Shown: in pieces, positions 19,708 through 28,321 of the stretch | How the letters are laid out: every line of letters begins with the position of its first letter | How positions within the stretch are numbered: position 1 is the stretch's first letter | Assembly: GCF_030372105.1 (NCBI RefSeq) | Contig: NZ_JAUDBQ010000001.1 | Span: 186,001-250,000 of the forward strand | Length of the DNA stretch: 64,000 nt | Source of the DNA: Cellulomonas cellasea | GTDB lineage: Bacteria; Actinomycetota; Actinomycetes; Actinomycetales; Cellulomonadaceae | Reading direction: 5' to 3' | Translations under genes and position numbers: made by a program | Notes under the pieces: model-generated | Told to the model about the DNA's origin: nothing | What the model saw: the letters and a program-made list of their open reading frames with translations, nothing else | Database searches by the model: none

Positions 19708-21108
19708 CTACGACGCCCGCAGAACCTCCGAGGCCCGCTGCGCGAGGCCCACGGCGAGAGCGCGACGAGCGTCGTCGTCCAGAACGTCTGCGTACTTCAG
19801 TTGCCGCAAGGCATAGGCGAGAACGCCCGCCCATCGCTCACGCTGACCGAAGCCCCGCAATGACCAGGACCTGGCACACGCACCCAGCCACGTCGACTCC
19901 TCCTGGTGACCTGAGATCGCCGCCTCGACTTCCTCCAGCGACGGCGCCCTGTCGCGGAGCGGGCTAGCCTTGTTGAACACGCCCCCGAGCGCCAACGAGA
20001 GCCCATCTAGGACAAGCGCCCCGACGCGCTGCCGGTCGAAGTCGATGAAAACCGGTCTATCTTCAACTACGAGCACATTCCCGGGATGGAGGTCCCCGTG
20101 CAAACAGCCCACATGCGTGGGTATGGGCAACTCGGGATTTGGAAGTTCGATTTCCAAGGCTGCCGCAATCTGTTCCCCCCGCGGCCAATCGATCAAAGGA
20201 GAAACGAAGCGATCAAGCCGAAGGCTCGTCGTTGCGCTGGCAACGCCGTCAAGTACCTCCACCACCTGAGCCACCGCGTCGACGGCGCGCGTCTCATCCG
20301 ATGCGAGCAGATCTGCGAGCGAAACGCTCCCCTCGCCCGCCAACGGCGCAACGTGCCCACAGGCACCACCGCAGGCACCAGCCACAAGATGGATGGGCGA
20401 AGCAGCATTCGCCGAGGGAATGCTCGCCATGAAGCCGCCCGACGGCCGCATGTCGCCGTGGACTCCCGTCTTCACTACCACCGAGGTCAGCAATCGGCCG
20501 TCCTCAGCAACGACACCACATATCCACACGGTCGCGTCGCTGAGTCCTCCAACAGCTGGCCTGACATCAACGACCGCCCCGCCGAACAACTGCCCGACAC
20601 GCTTAAGAACACGTCTTGTCGACTGGGCGGTGACGGGGCCTTCAAGGGCCAGGTCTTCAGTCTCCCGCAGGGCAGTGCCGAGCGCCCGAAGCGCACTCCG
20701 GAAATCTAGGGCTTGACTCTTCTTGAAGTGCACCACCCGCTGAATTGGCTCACGAGGTCCGACTTCGAGAACGTTCCTGCGTTGCAGGACGAGTAAAGCG
20801 AAATCCTCATCCGAGTATCCCGTAAGGATCATAATCGCTGAATCAGGAAAGTCAGCTTCAACCGCTCGAAATAGAGCATCGCCTGAACTCTCGATCGCCC
20901 TGTCGCCGTCCCGTTCCGGCAACTTCCGATCCAGCACCACCAAGTCAACGATGCCTTGTGATGCTGCAACCTCAGCCAGGCGCGCCCGTGCCTCCGCTGC
21001 ACTGTGGGCACGCGCGACCCTAAACCCAGCATCCCTGATTTCACGCTGGAAGCGGTCGGCGGCTTCGCCAACTTCGTCCTCTACGTAGAGTGCCCACGGA
21101 CTAGACAA
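19708..21108 (-). CDS. Receiver domain fused to APH/choline-kinase-like phosphotransferase
   Basis: 466 residues. Residues 4-135 form a CheY-like receiver: acidic pair Glu10-Asp11, phosphoacceptor Asp60 in LVVLDRKLPERDG, Thr96 in IMILTGYS and Lys129/130 in VVHFKKS. Residues about 165-460 resemble aminoglycoside/choline kinases: Lys213 in VVVKTG, catalytic loop CLHGDLHPGN (Asp339, Asn344) and metal motif FIDFD (Asp356, Asp358). The kinase motifs are intact, so it is probably an active phosphotransferase switched by receiver phosphorylation. It overlaps the preceding GHKL gene by 8 nt. The substrate could be a small molecule, protein or nucleotide. I do not know this fusion in a named system. 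Confidence 0.85.
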   Translation of the reverse strand: MSSPWALYVEDEVGEAADRFQREIRDAGFRVARAHSAAEARARLAEVAASQGIVDLVVLDRKLPERDGDRAIESSGDALFRAVEADFPDSAIMILTGYSDEDFALLVLQRRNVLEVGPREPIQRVVHFKKSQALDFRSALRALGTALRETEDLALEGPVTAQSTRRVLKRVGQLFGGAVVDVRPAVGGLSDATVWICGVVAEDGRLLTSVVVKTGVHGDMRPSGGFMASIPSANAASPIHLVAGACGGACGHVAPLAGEGSVSLADLLASDETRAVDAVAQVVEVLDGVASATTSLRLDRFVSPLIDWPRGEQIAAALEIELPNPELPIPTHVGCLHGDLHPGNVLVVEDRPVFIDFDRQRVGALVLDGLSLALGGVFNKASPLRDRAPSLEEVEAAISGHQEESTWLGACARSWSLRGFGQRERWAGVLAYALRQLKYADVLDDDARRALAVGLAQRASEVLRAS

Positions 21109-21973
21109 CGCTTCGCCGTCCCTTCAAGGAGAAGATGGCTAAGCCTGCCTCGGCTTCCATCTGGAGTTCGTAGCCCAGTCGCGCCGCCACAATGCGCATT
21201 ATCCCGAAACCCTGCCCTTGGTGGCCAATCTTGGCCGATACGCCCCTGCCAGAGACCTCATCAAGAGAGAATTCTGCTCCTGAGAACCGGTTGCTAATAT
21301 TCACCCAAAATGCCTGTGGCGTGACGCCCGACGCAACGTACACCTGCGGGTTGTTGTCACCAGCCACCTCTAGCACCGCCTCATACCCATTTCGGATTGC
21401 ATTTGATAGTAGCAATCTCAGTAGATTCGGATCGCTCATAATGCCGTCCGGGCCTCCCCTGCCCGCGTCAACGGCTACACGAGACGTGGGGACGCGACTG
21501 ATCTGAATGGCCTCGTGCAGCGCTTCCGACAGCGACAGGGGTTCGTACCGCGGCGGAGCACTGGCGCGCACAAGGGCTTCGACACTGTCGAGCCGCTTCG
21601 CCATTCCGTCGATCGCCGCGCGGGTCTCACTTGTCTCGAACTCCCCGATTTCGTCACTCGCCGCCAAGGCGAGCCAGCCGATCCCCGGTTCGAGTTCGTG
21701 CCGCATCCAGTGTATGAAGTCGTCTTCAAGGCGCGTCACACGCCCCTCCTCAGCGGGGACAACAATCGGTGTTGAAGGCGCGTGTGCCTGATCCAGAGCT
21801 CTTGCGATGTGGGACAACTGCCGACGCAGGGCCGGAACCGTCTCAGAGGTCATCGCCGCGCGCACGAGCTTCACGTCCGCCGGAGTCGCCTCCCGCCTGA
21901 GGCGGTCGATTCCCACTGAACGACGCGAAGGCCTCTCGGACTGGAGGAGTCTCTTGAGATCGTCCTTCATCAT
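21101..21973 (-). CDS. Histidine-kinase-like GHKL ATPase (soluble)
   Basis: 290 residues, no membrane segment. A helical N-terminal region (about 1-80) is followed by an H-box-like helix with His92 in WMRHELEPGIGW. The ATPase half has the N-box LLLSNAIRNGYEAV (Asn191, Asn195) and the G2 box GHQGQGFGIMRI (253-258). The usual DxGxG motif is degenerate (NISNRFSG), so ATP binding or turnover may be altered. The downstream gene encodes a receiver, so the likely role is phosphorelay to Asp60 of that protein. The start overlaps the upstream ATPase stop (ATGA). Confidence 0.82.
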   Translation of the reverse strand: MMKDDLKRLLQSERPSRRSVGIDRLRREATPADVKLVRAAMTSETVPALRRQLSHIARALDQAHAPSTPIVVPAEEGRVTRLEDDFIHWMRHELEPGIGWLALAASDEIGEFETSETRAAIDGMAKRLDSVEALVRASAPPRYEPLSLSEALHEAIQISRVPTSRVAVDAGRGGPDGIMSDPNLLRLLLSNAIRNGYEAVLEVAGDNNPQVYVASGVTPQAFWVNISNRFSGAEFSLDEVSGRGVSAKIGHQGQGFGIMRIVAARLGYELQMEAEAGLAIFSLKGRRSVV

Positions 21974-23805
21974 TCGTTCGCATGGTCAGCGTAGAAGCGT
22001 GCTCGTAACTCGAAAGCGCGTCGCCCGCCCTCCATGAGCGTGGTGATCACCTGCACAACGGGCAGCGCGTCGAACGGGCCCTTCACGTCCACAAGACCCT
22101 GCGAACCGTCGCTCGATAAATGAGCAACTTGGGTCGCGCCGCCGAGCACTGGAATATTGGGGTTGTGCGTGGCAACGATCGACTGTGCGCCATCATTCGT
22201 TCTAGCGACCAGACTCGTGACTATCCGGTCAACCAGGAACTGGTTGTCTAGGTGATCTTCGGGCTGATCGAGGATCACGATTCTCTCGGGGTCCGTCAAC
22301 ACGATCGGCAAGGTCACTGCACACTTCTGACCGGTCGACAGTTGCGCGGCGCTCTTCACAGTAGCCCCGTCCTGCAGGCGGAAGTCGACCGAGTCCATCA
22401 GGCTAGCGGCAGCGATGCTCGAAAGCGCTTCGCGGTTGTCGAGTGCGACGATGATTCGTGTAGCGCGGTCCAGCGGGATACTCGCAGACTCGGCAAGACC
22501 GCCAGCATCTCCCTGCTCGACATATCTCAGTAGAGCAGAGGGTAACGTCGCGGAAGCCAGTGAGTCGGCGAGCGCATTGTATTTCAGGCCCGTGCCTTGG
22601 AGCAATTCCACCAAGGTTCGCCTGTACGCGTTCGTGTCGGCAAAATGACGTACGGCGATTTGAACGCGATGGTCAAGTTGCTCGGTGATCGAGCGTGCCG
22701 CACGATTCCGCGCGTCAAAGACCCTTTCTGAAGCATCCTCGAGGACTTCCTGCGCTGTCTGGCGCCCCGCTAGCTCTAGCCGCTCAAGCCGCTCTAGTTC
22801 GCGAAGATCATGCTCGACCGAGTCAAGCCTCGTAATCTGAGCCTCGAGGTCGCGAAGCTCTGCCGTGATTGCGCCTAGGCCACGCTCAAGTTGGTCGAGA
22901 TTCGTCCGAACTGGCTCAGCTTCGGCGCGCAACCGCAGGTCTTCCTGCGTAAGCCTGGCAGTCGAACCGACGGAGAGACGCTCAAGCCGATCGGCCGCGG
23001 CCGCCACTTCTTCCAGAGACTGCTCGATTGCATCGGCCAGCCGCTCGACTTCGCCCTTGATGGTGGCCTCGACGGAGAGGTCCACCAATCGCGTCACAAC
23101 CTCCCGCGCTGGCGCAGTCGCGCCCCGAATCTCGGCCTGGGCTGCGCCGAGAGCCGCGGCGCCGCGAAGATTCGCTTCGACTCGAATCAGTTCCTTCTCG
23201 AGCACGTTGAGCTTCGCTCGCTGCGGCGCGAGGTCGGCCGCCGAACTGTGCTCGAAAAGTTCGGCCTCCCGATCCTGGGCGCGCTGCCGGTCCTCTAGGA
23301 GCGACGATCTCTGTCTCAACAGATCTCGAAGTTCCTCCTGGTGCCCTCTGAGGTCCGAGGCGCGCGCCGTCATCTTCTTGATTTGGGCGAGAACATCGAG
23401 CTGAGTCGTCGACTTGATTCCAGCCCTCAGGTCTATAAGCGCGAGGCGACGCGTCGCGCTGTCGGCGATCTCTTCCAGTTCATTTTGCCCGAGCATCAAC
23501 GCAAGGTCCGCAGTCACGTCGGGACGACGGCCCCCGCCGCCCGCGTCGACGACCAGCCGCTCTGCCCCGGCGGCAGTCTTCAGATCCAGGACGACCTCGC
23601 CGGCCCCAAGGGCGTGGCGGAGGAACGCCGTACGGTCGCCTGTCGGCGACCCGTGAGGAAGCGCGAGCGCATGCCGAAGCAACTCGAGCAGTGTGGTCTT
23701 GCCTGCGCCGCGGGGGCCAACGATGACGTTCAGGCCGGGAGAGAGCTCAAGGTCAAGGCCGTCGAGAAACCCACCCGTGACTCGTACCCGCGAGATCAAA
23801 CTCAC
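21970..23805 (-). CDS. SMC/RecF-like AAA ATPase with long coiled coil
   Basis: About 611 residues. Walker A GPRGAGKTT at 30-38, long heptad-like coiled coil (about 150-420), ABC signature LSTGQKCAV at about 489, Walker B and D-loop IVILDQPEDHLDN, and H-loop VATHNPNIP. The C-terminal EGGRRAFELRARFY block recalls RloC/TrlF-type ATPases. Such ATPases often act as DNA- or phage-sensing modules in defence systems. GTG at 23805 has GAGGAAGAGGAA upstream; the frame remains open to 23898. First gene of the three-gene operon and probably its sensor. Confidence 0.87.
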   Translation of the reverse strand: MSLISRVRVTGGFLDGLDLELSPGLNVIVGPRGAGKTTLLELLRHALALPHGSPTGDRTAFLRHALGAGEVVLDLKTAAGAERLVVDAGGGGRRPDVTADLALMLGQNELEEIADSATRRLALIDLRAGIKSTTQLDVLAQIKKMTARASDLRGHQEELRDLLRQRSSLLEDRQRAQDREAELFEHSSAADLAPQRAKLNVLEKELIRVEANLRGAAALGAAQAEIRGATAPAREVVTRLVDLSVEATIKGEVERLADAIEQSLEEVAAAADRLERLSVGSTARLTQEDLRLRAEAEPVRTNLDQLERGLGAITAELRDLEAQITRLDSVEHDLRELERLERLELAGRQTAQEVLEDASERVFDARNRAARSITEQLDHRVQIAVRHFADTNAYRRTLVELLQGTGLKYNALADSLASATLPSALLRYVEQGDAGGLAESASIPLDRATRIIVALDNREALSSIAAASLMDSVDFRLQDGATVKSAAQLSTGQKCAVTLPIVLTDPERIVILDQPEDHLDNQFLVDRIVTSLVARTNDGAQSIVATHNPNIPVLGGATQVAHLSSDGSQGLVDVKGPFDALPVVQVITTLMEGGRRAFELRARFYADHANE

Positions 23806-24106
23806 TGTGTTCCTCTTCCTCGCGAGTACGGCGCCTGCCGGACTCCTCCTAGACTTCGGGCCAACGATAGGGGACCGCGGTTCGCCTGGCCGCTTCACCG
23901 TGATGGTTGGGGCGTGGGCGCGCCGCCGGCCGGCTCGCCGACCCGCACCCGGTCACTGTCCTCGGCACGGTTCATGGCGCCTCGCTGCCCCTGCGGCCGC
24001 TGACGGGCATTGAACAATGCAAGAAGAGTCAAACCATGTCATCGCCTGTCAGGCCAGACTCCTGGCTCACCATCTGCGCTCAGTCGGCGGGCGTCCGGGC
24101 CCTTGC
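23806..24106. other. Intergenic region upstream of ATPase/kinase/receiver operon
   Basis: 301 bp with no supported gene; it separates the operon from the ion-channel gene. It should contain the operon promoter, but no convincing -35/-10 pair was identified. Confidence 0.4.
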
Positions 24107-24883
24107 TTACTCGTGACCTGGCCGCGCCGGTTCGAGTCGCGCCGAAAGCTCGTTCACGAGCCGGCGCACCTCCGCGGTCAGTTGCTCGACTTCGGCACGC
24201 GACGCGGCTTGCTCCACGTCGGTCGCTTCCGCCACTCGCTCCACGAGCCACGACGCCAGGGTTGCGGTGACGACTCCGAGTAGCGCAACTCCCGCGATCA
24301 TCAGGGCGACGGCGACGGCCCTTCCGGTCGTCGTCGGGTAGCGGTCCCCATAACCGACGGTCGTCATCGTCGTGATGGCCCACCAGAAGCCGTCACCCAG
24401 ATTGGCGATGTTCGCGCCCGGTCGGCCGCGCTCCGCATCGGTCACAGCCAACGCCCCGCACGTGATCAGCAACGCCGTAGAACCGACCACGTATGTCACG
24501 ACGCGGCCTCGCAGCGTGCTGGAGCCGACGCGGTTAAGCACCCTTGCGAGTGCGACGAGCCGCAGCAGGCGTAGCGGACGTAGAACCGGCAGCGCGATGA
24601 CAGCGAGATCGAGCGGGTTGAGCTTCACGAACGTCCAGCGGCGTTCGGAAAGGGACAACCTGGCGAGGTAGTCGGCCGCGAAGGCAATCCACGTCATGAG
24701 CACGATGAGTTCGCAGGCATTGCGTGTCGCCTGGGTCGTCGTGGGGACCGCGATCGGCACCGCGTAAGCGACCAGGAACGCCACCGCGGCGATGGACGAT
24801 GGCCATTCGCTGCGCTTCTCCCCTACTCGACCTTGGCCACAGTGCACGTGATGCCGCTGGCGACAGTCCGCTCCGAGGCACAC
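24107..24883 (-). CDS. Voltage-gated-type potassium channel
   Basis: About 230-258 residues. Six membrane segments with an S4-like arginine helix (LRPLRLLRLVALARVL) and pore with selectivity filter TTVGYGD between S5 and S6, followed by a short C-terminal coiled coil (about 220-255). A small Kv-like channel lacking an RCK domain. The start is uncertain: GTG at 24883 or 24847, neither with a good ribosome-binding site; homology to related channels suggests translation begins shortly before SEWPSSIAAVAF. Its place between a defence-like operon and a TA pair is notable, but channels of this size are also housekeeping genes. Confidence 0.85.
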   Translation of the reverse strand: MCLGADCRQRHHVHCGQGRVGEKRSEWPSSIAAVAFLVAYAVPIAVPTTTQATRNACELIVLMTWIAFAADYLARLSLSERRWTFVKLNPLDLAVIALPVLRPLRLLRLVALARVLNRVGSSTLRGRVVTYVVGSTALLITCGALAVTDAERGRPGANIANLGDGFWWAITTMTTVGYGDRYPTTTGRAVAVALMIAGVALLGVVTATLASWLVERVAEATDVEQAASRAEVEQLTAEVRRLVNELSARLEPARPGHE

Positions 24884-24940
24884 CGTCAGCGGTTTGAGTC
24901 AAGCAGTGAGAACACCGTCGTCACGACCCTGGCGAGTGGT

Positions 24941-25336
24941 TCAGCGAGCCGTGCGCGCCGCGTCCAGAAGGACTGCCATCGCTCGCCCAGCACGACGGGC
25001 TCGGTCGGCGCTGACCGGCGAGTGGCTGTAACCAGCCAGAGTCTTCATGGTGAGCAACGCACGCAGGTGTCCGGCCAAGGTCTTGTCGACCGCAGAGAGC
25101 AGCGCAATCGCCTCGTCGTGGTTCTCTCCACGGGAGTACTCCCCCAGTCTGGCGGCGCAGATCACATCGGCGGCGGCAATGCCTGCGTGGACGCACAGCG
25201 TGACGTAGGCATCGGCGACGTCCGCGGCCTCGTCGGCAAGCATGTCGACGGCAACCGCCGCGTCCGCGAACTGTTCGGCCTTCACCAACCGTCCTCGGCG
25301 CATCGACTCATCGGCCTTGACGGTGCGTGGGGTCAT
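24941..25336 (-). CDS. HEPN-like helical protein, partner of nucleotidyltransferase
   Basis: 131 residues, all-helical by composition, with the conserved stretch DAYVTLCVHAGIAAADVICA and KTLAGYSHSPVS. An R-x3-H motif (Arg69, His73 in SRGENHDE) is near but not identical to the R-x4-6-H of HEPN RNases. ATG at 25336 overlaps the nucleotidyltransferase stop. MNT/HEPN pairs are toxin-antitoxin modules in which the nucleotidyltransferase AMPylates and silences the HEPN RNase; that role is inferred here. Confidence 0.75.
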   Translation of the reverse strand: MTPRTVKADESMRRGRLVKAEQFADAAVAVDMLADEAADVADAYVTLCVHAGIAAADVICAARLGEYSRGENHDEAIALLSAVDKTLAGHLRALLTMKTLAGYSHSPVSADRARRAGRAMAVLLDAARTAR

Positions 25337-25956
25337 CGCCGCGCACCTGCCATCGCGCGACGCAGCCAGAACGGGTCCCCGCTGATCGTCAGCGCCTCGT
25401 CGAGCAACGACTGCAGAATCGGGTCTCGCGTGACCGCACTCACCCGCACCTCGGCTTCCGTCATGGAAAGCACTCTCGTGTCGTTCCCGGTCCACCGGGA
25501 CACGTCGCCTGAAAGCTGGTCCACCAGGACCTCCCACCGGTCAGACTCGGTTGCCGGATCCAGCAGGAACAGGTCGATGTCGGACCCGGGGAGCATCTGA
25601 CCTCGCGCGGCCGAGCCGAACAGGGCCGCCCACACGGGGGGCGTCGGCCACGCCTGAACGTGGAATTTGATCCGGTCCATCAGCGTCCCGCGCAGGTTTG
25701 CCAGCGCGATGATGTGATCGGCGGCCAGGTGCTCCCGGTTGAGCCGGTAGCTGACCACGTTGCCGACCTGCTGAGCCGTCACGGTGCCCTGTGCCGTCAG
25801 CCGCGTGAGCACCTTGCGGATTCCCTCGTAGGAGCGGCCACCGATCAGCTTCTGGACTCCCCCGACGGTATGCGGGGCGTCAGCGGCCGCGAGCACGGCG
25901 AGGACATCGCCGTCGAGCGTGGGCGTGATCACTGCAAGCGGATGCTGGGTCTGCAT
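25333..25956 (-). CDS. Winged-helix nucleotidyltransferase (MNT-like antitoxin)
   Basis: 207 residues. The N-terminal winged helix (about 10-75: GGVQKLIGGRSYEGIRKVLTRL) is followed by a Pol-beta/MNT nucleotidyltransferase core with GSAARGQMLPGSDIDLFLL, which provides the GS and DxD metal-binding residues. DNA-binding plus nucleotidyltransferase domains suit an autoregulating antitoxin. It is coupled to the HEPN-like gene by ATGA. Two direct repeats lie just upstream of its ATG. Confidence 0.85.
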   Translation of the reverse strand: MQTQHPLAVITPTLDGDVLAVLAAADAPHTVGGVQKLIGGRSYEGIRKVLTRLTAQGTVTAQQVGNVVSYRLNREHLAADHIIALANLRGTLMDRIKFHVQAWPTPPVWAALFGSAARGQMLPGSDIDLFLLDPATESDRWEVLVDQLSGDVSRWTGNDTRVLSMTEAEVRVSAVTRDPILQSLLDEALTISGDPFWLRRAMAGARR

Positions 25957-25970
25957 CGCCTCTCCGGTTC

Positions 25971-26000
25971 CACAATAGTTCGCGTACGCCCACTATAGTT
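25971..26000 (-). promoter_or_regulatory. Direct repeats/promoter of the nucleotidyltransferase-HEPN operon
   Basis: On the minus strand AACTATAGTG (25991-26000) and AACTATTGTG (25971-25980) form direct repeats with 20-bp period, ending 15 bp before the ATG at 25956. The first contains TATAGT, a good -10 hexamer. Likely binding site for the winged-helix N-terminus of the gene product. Confidence 0.5.
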
Positions 26001-26017
26001 GAAATGCCCGGGCGACA

Positions 26018-27130
26018 CTACGCCCCTTCGGCCATGCCGCTGACGCGTTGGTACTTCGAGGCAACGTACTCGTCGACCCAGGCCCGGCAGCTCATCCACT
26101 GACCGTTCTCCGTGCGCTGCGCCTTGAGTCGCCCCCGCTGAGCGGCCGCACGCAACGCGACGGCGTTCAGGTCCGGGGTGGCGAGCGAGGGCAACGGCAC
26201 GAGACGAGCAGGTCCCGCGAGGGCGGGCACCACGAAACGAAGCACGTTGTCGAGCACCGCGCGGGCGATCTGCTCCCCCAGTGGACCGAAGTTGCCGCGG
26301 TCGGCAGTGCGCAGCGCCCGCAGGTACTTCTCCCGCTCGCGCTTCTGGATGATCGCCGGTGCGTAGCCGAGCCGGCACAGCACCAGGTTCAGCAGCAGGC
26401 GACCGGTGCGCCCATTGCCGTCGATGAAGGGGTGGATCTGCTCGAAGGCGACGTGGATCGCCGCGACCGACTCCATCGGATGACGGCCCGACTCCGTGCG
26501 GATCGCCTCCACAGCGTCGAGCCAGTCGCGCATCTTGGGGTCGATCAGCGCACGCGACGGCGGCGCCATCCCGCCAGGGAAGGGGTGGATCTCGTGCTTG
26601 CGGAAGTGCCCCGGGCCTTCGTCCGGTCCGGCGTCCGGGTGCGGGGCGACGTCCCACACTGGCGTCATCGCCATGCGGTGCACATGACGGACCTCGGTGA
26701 GGGTCACCAGCTCGCCGTCGCCGCCAAACTCAGGCGCCAGTGCCTGGCTGTAGACCCACTGGGCGGCGTCGGCGTAGCCCTTGACCTCCATGTACTCCCC
26801 GAGCTGCTTGTCGCCGACGGCGCGGCCCTCGCGCAGCAGCTCCTCGACCTCCCGAAGGACCAGGGTGTTGCCCTCGATGGCCGTGGAGTTGTGCGCGTCG
26901 TGAATCCACAGCTCATCCCAGATCGCGCGCGCCTCGGCCGGGCTTGGCAGACCGCCAAGGCGCTGCTGCACGTCCCCGAGCGTGTCGTCGAGCAGCCGGT
27001 ACAGCGCCTCACGGCTCATGCGGCCCGGGCCACCGGCGCGCCGTGGGGACGGCGAAGCGGATGTCGGCGCGGAAGTAGACGACGACGTGGAGGAAGCGGA
27101 GCCTGACTCGAAGTTGTCGCGCTCGGCCAT
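26018..27130 (-). CDS. Fic-domain protein (AMPylator), class II
   Basis: About 370 residues. Catalytic Fic motif HPFIDGNGRTGRLLL is intact, with flap and N-terminal Fic_N region. The inhibitory helix motif STAIEGN (S/T-x3-E-G/N) precedes the Fic core, defining a class II, self-inhibited enzyme. The C-terminus carries a short helical extension that may be a winged helix. Fic proteins attach AMP or other nucleotides to protein Ser/Thr/Tyr. ATG at 27130 is chosen; it has only a weak ribosome-binding site. The Ser-rich N-terminal stretch (about 8-25) looks disordered. Confidence 0.9.
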   Translation of the reverse strand: MAERDNFESGSASSTSSSTSAPTSASPSPRRAGGPGRMSREALYRLLDDTLGDVQQRLGGLPSPAEARAIWDELWIHDAHNSTAIEGNTLVLREVEELLREGRAVGDKQLGEYMEVKGYADAAQWVYSQALAPEFGGDGELVTLTEVRHVHRMAMTPVWDVAPHPDAGPDEGPGHFRKHEIHPFPGGMAPPSRALIDPKMRDWLDAVEAIRTESGRHPMESVAAIHVAFEQIHPFIDGNGRTGRLLLNLVLCRLGYAPAIIQKREREKYLRALRTADRGNFGPLGEQIARAVLDNVLRFVVPALAGPARLVPLPSLATPDLNAVALRAAAQRGRLKAQRTENGQWMSCRAWVDEYVASKYQRVSGMAEGA

Positions 27131-27475
27131 GTTGAAAGGTAACACGACCAACTGTCTTGGTCGCGTACACCGGATCAAAATGTGAACACGACAAATTCGA
27201 GCGGGGGCGGACCACCGCCCAGAGCTGCCCATCGCGGCCTTGCTCGGCTGAGCGCTGGACGATCCGGAGCACGTCGCCGGAGCAGCAGCTGGACCCGTAT
27301 CGTCCTAGCCCCAGAAGACTGACGTCGCGTGTTGCGCATCCCCTAGCGCACCCATCACCAGGAGCACCGGCAACCGGGAGCGCCGCAACCCCGCCGCAGC
27401 CCTGGCACAAAGAGCGGGCCTCATGTGTGGTCGCGGCCGCCATCGATGTCGCACGTTCGCAGAAGACTGACGGCG
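27131..27475. other. Intergenic region upstream of Fic gene
   Basis: 345 bp. Contains no gene I can support; an AT-richer stretch at about 27137-27195 is a plausible Fic promoter region. Confidence 0.4.
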
Positions 27476-28114
27476 TTACCTTTGCGTTCCGCGTCCTGGC
27501 CGAGGTAGGCGACCGATCCGACTCACTCGAGTCTCGACCTGCTCGATGCTCAAGGCATCCTCGCCAAGGTCCACGCGCATGATCGTCGTGAAGACGCGCA
27601 CCGCTTGACCAGCTCGATCCAAATGTGCGGCGAGTTCCGCCTCCTGGCCGGCGGTCGCCCTCCACGGCACGACTCCGCTCAGGCGGCGTTGTGTGCCGGT
27701 CATCGCTGTGGCCGCCTGCAGGTACGCCGAAGCCGTCGTGACCACTTCTCTCGTTGCACGTGCGGCTTCTGGAGTACCGCACGCGATGACTCCTGCTTGT
27801 GCGTCGAGCACTGGGCGGACTTGATCCGACATGCGCCACGCGATCTCATGTGGATCCAAGGGCCTGCGGATACGCAGCAACTCGGCCGCCGAGACCGCGA
27901 ACCCGGACTGAACCTGAAGCAGGGCGCGAAGAGTCTGGCCAAGCATGAGCACCCCGTGCGCGGCTTCGACGAACGCGACGTACGCGGCTCGGCGAACCTC
28001 CACAGACTGGCTGCGGGCCGCCGCCCTCCGGCGCTGGGTCTCGAGCCCCCAGGCGCCGAGCGTCGTCAGCAGGGACGCTCCGAGCGCCGCCACTACGGGC
28101 ACCCACAGCGACAC
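27476..28114 (-). CDS. Membrane-anchored hypothetical protein next to tRNA-Arg
   Basis: 212 residues from GTG at 28114 (GGAGG 6 nt upstream). A single N-terminal membrane helix (LWVPVVAALGASLLTTLGAWG) is followed by a basic stop-transfer and a mostly helical cytoplasmic part. No family recognised. Last gene of the island before the tRNA. The frame stays open to 28351 but that would run into the tRNA gene, so the long version is rejected. Confidence 0.7.
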   Translation of the reverse strand: MSLWVPVVAALGASLLTTLGAWGLETQRRRAAARSQSVEVRRAAYVAFVEAAHGVLMLGQTLRALLQVQSGFAVSAAELLRIRRPLDPHEIAWRMSDQVRPVLDAQAGVIACGTPEAARATREVVTTASAYLQAATAMTGTQRRLSGVVPWRATAGQEAELAAHLDRAGQAVRVFTTIMRVDLGEDALSIEQVETRVSRIGRLPRPGRGTQR

Positions 28115-28321
28115 CTCGGACCTCCGTCTCGACACGTGGTGACACCGCCAAGGTGACAGGTTCCACGGGCAGCAGGAACTTACCGCGGAAGCCCGAAGCA
28201 CCAGCTCGACATACCGAGCGACCAGGTCAATGACCGACCCAATGGCATCGAGGGCTGCTGACCACATGGTGACGACGGGGCCCTCGCAGGCACACCACCC
28301 CTGACCTGGAAGAACGCACTG

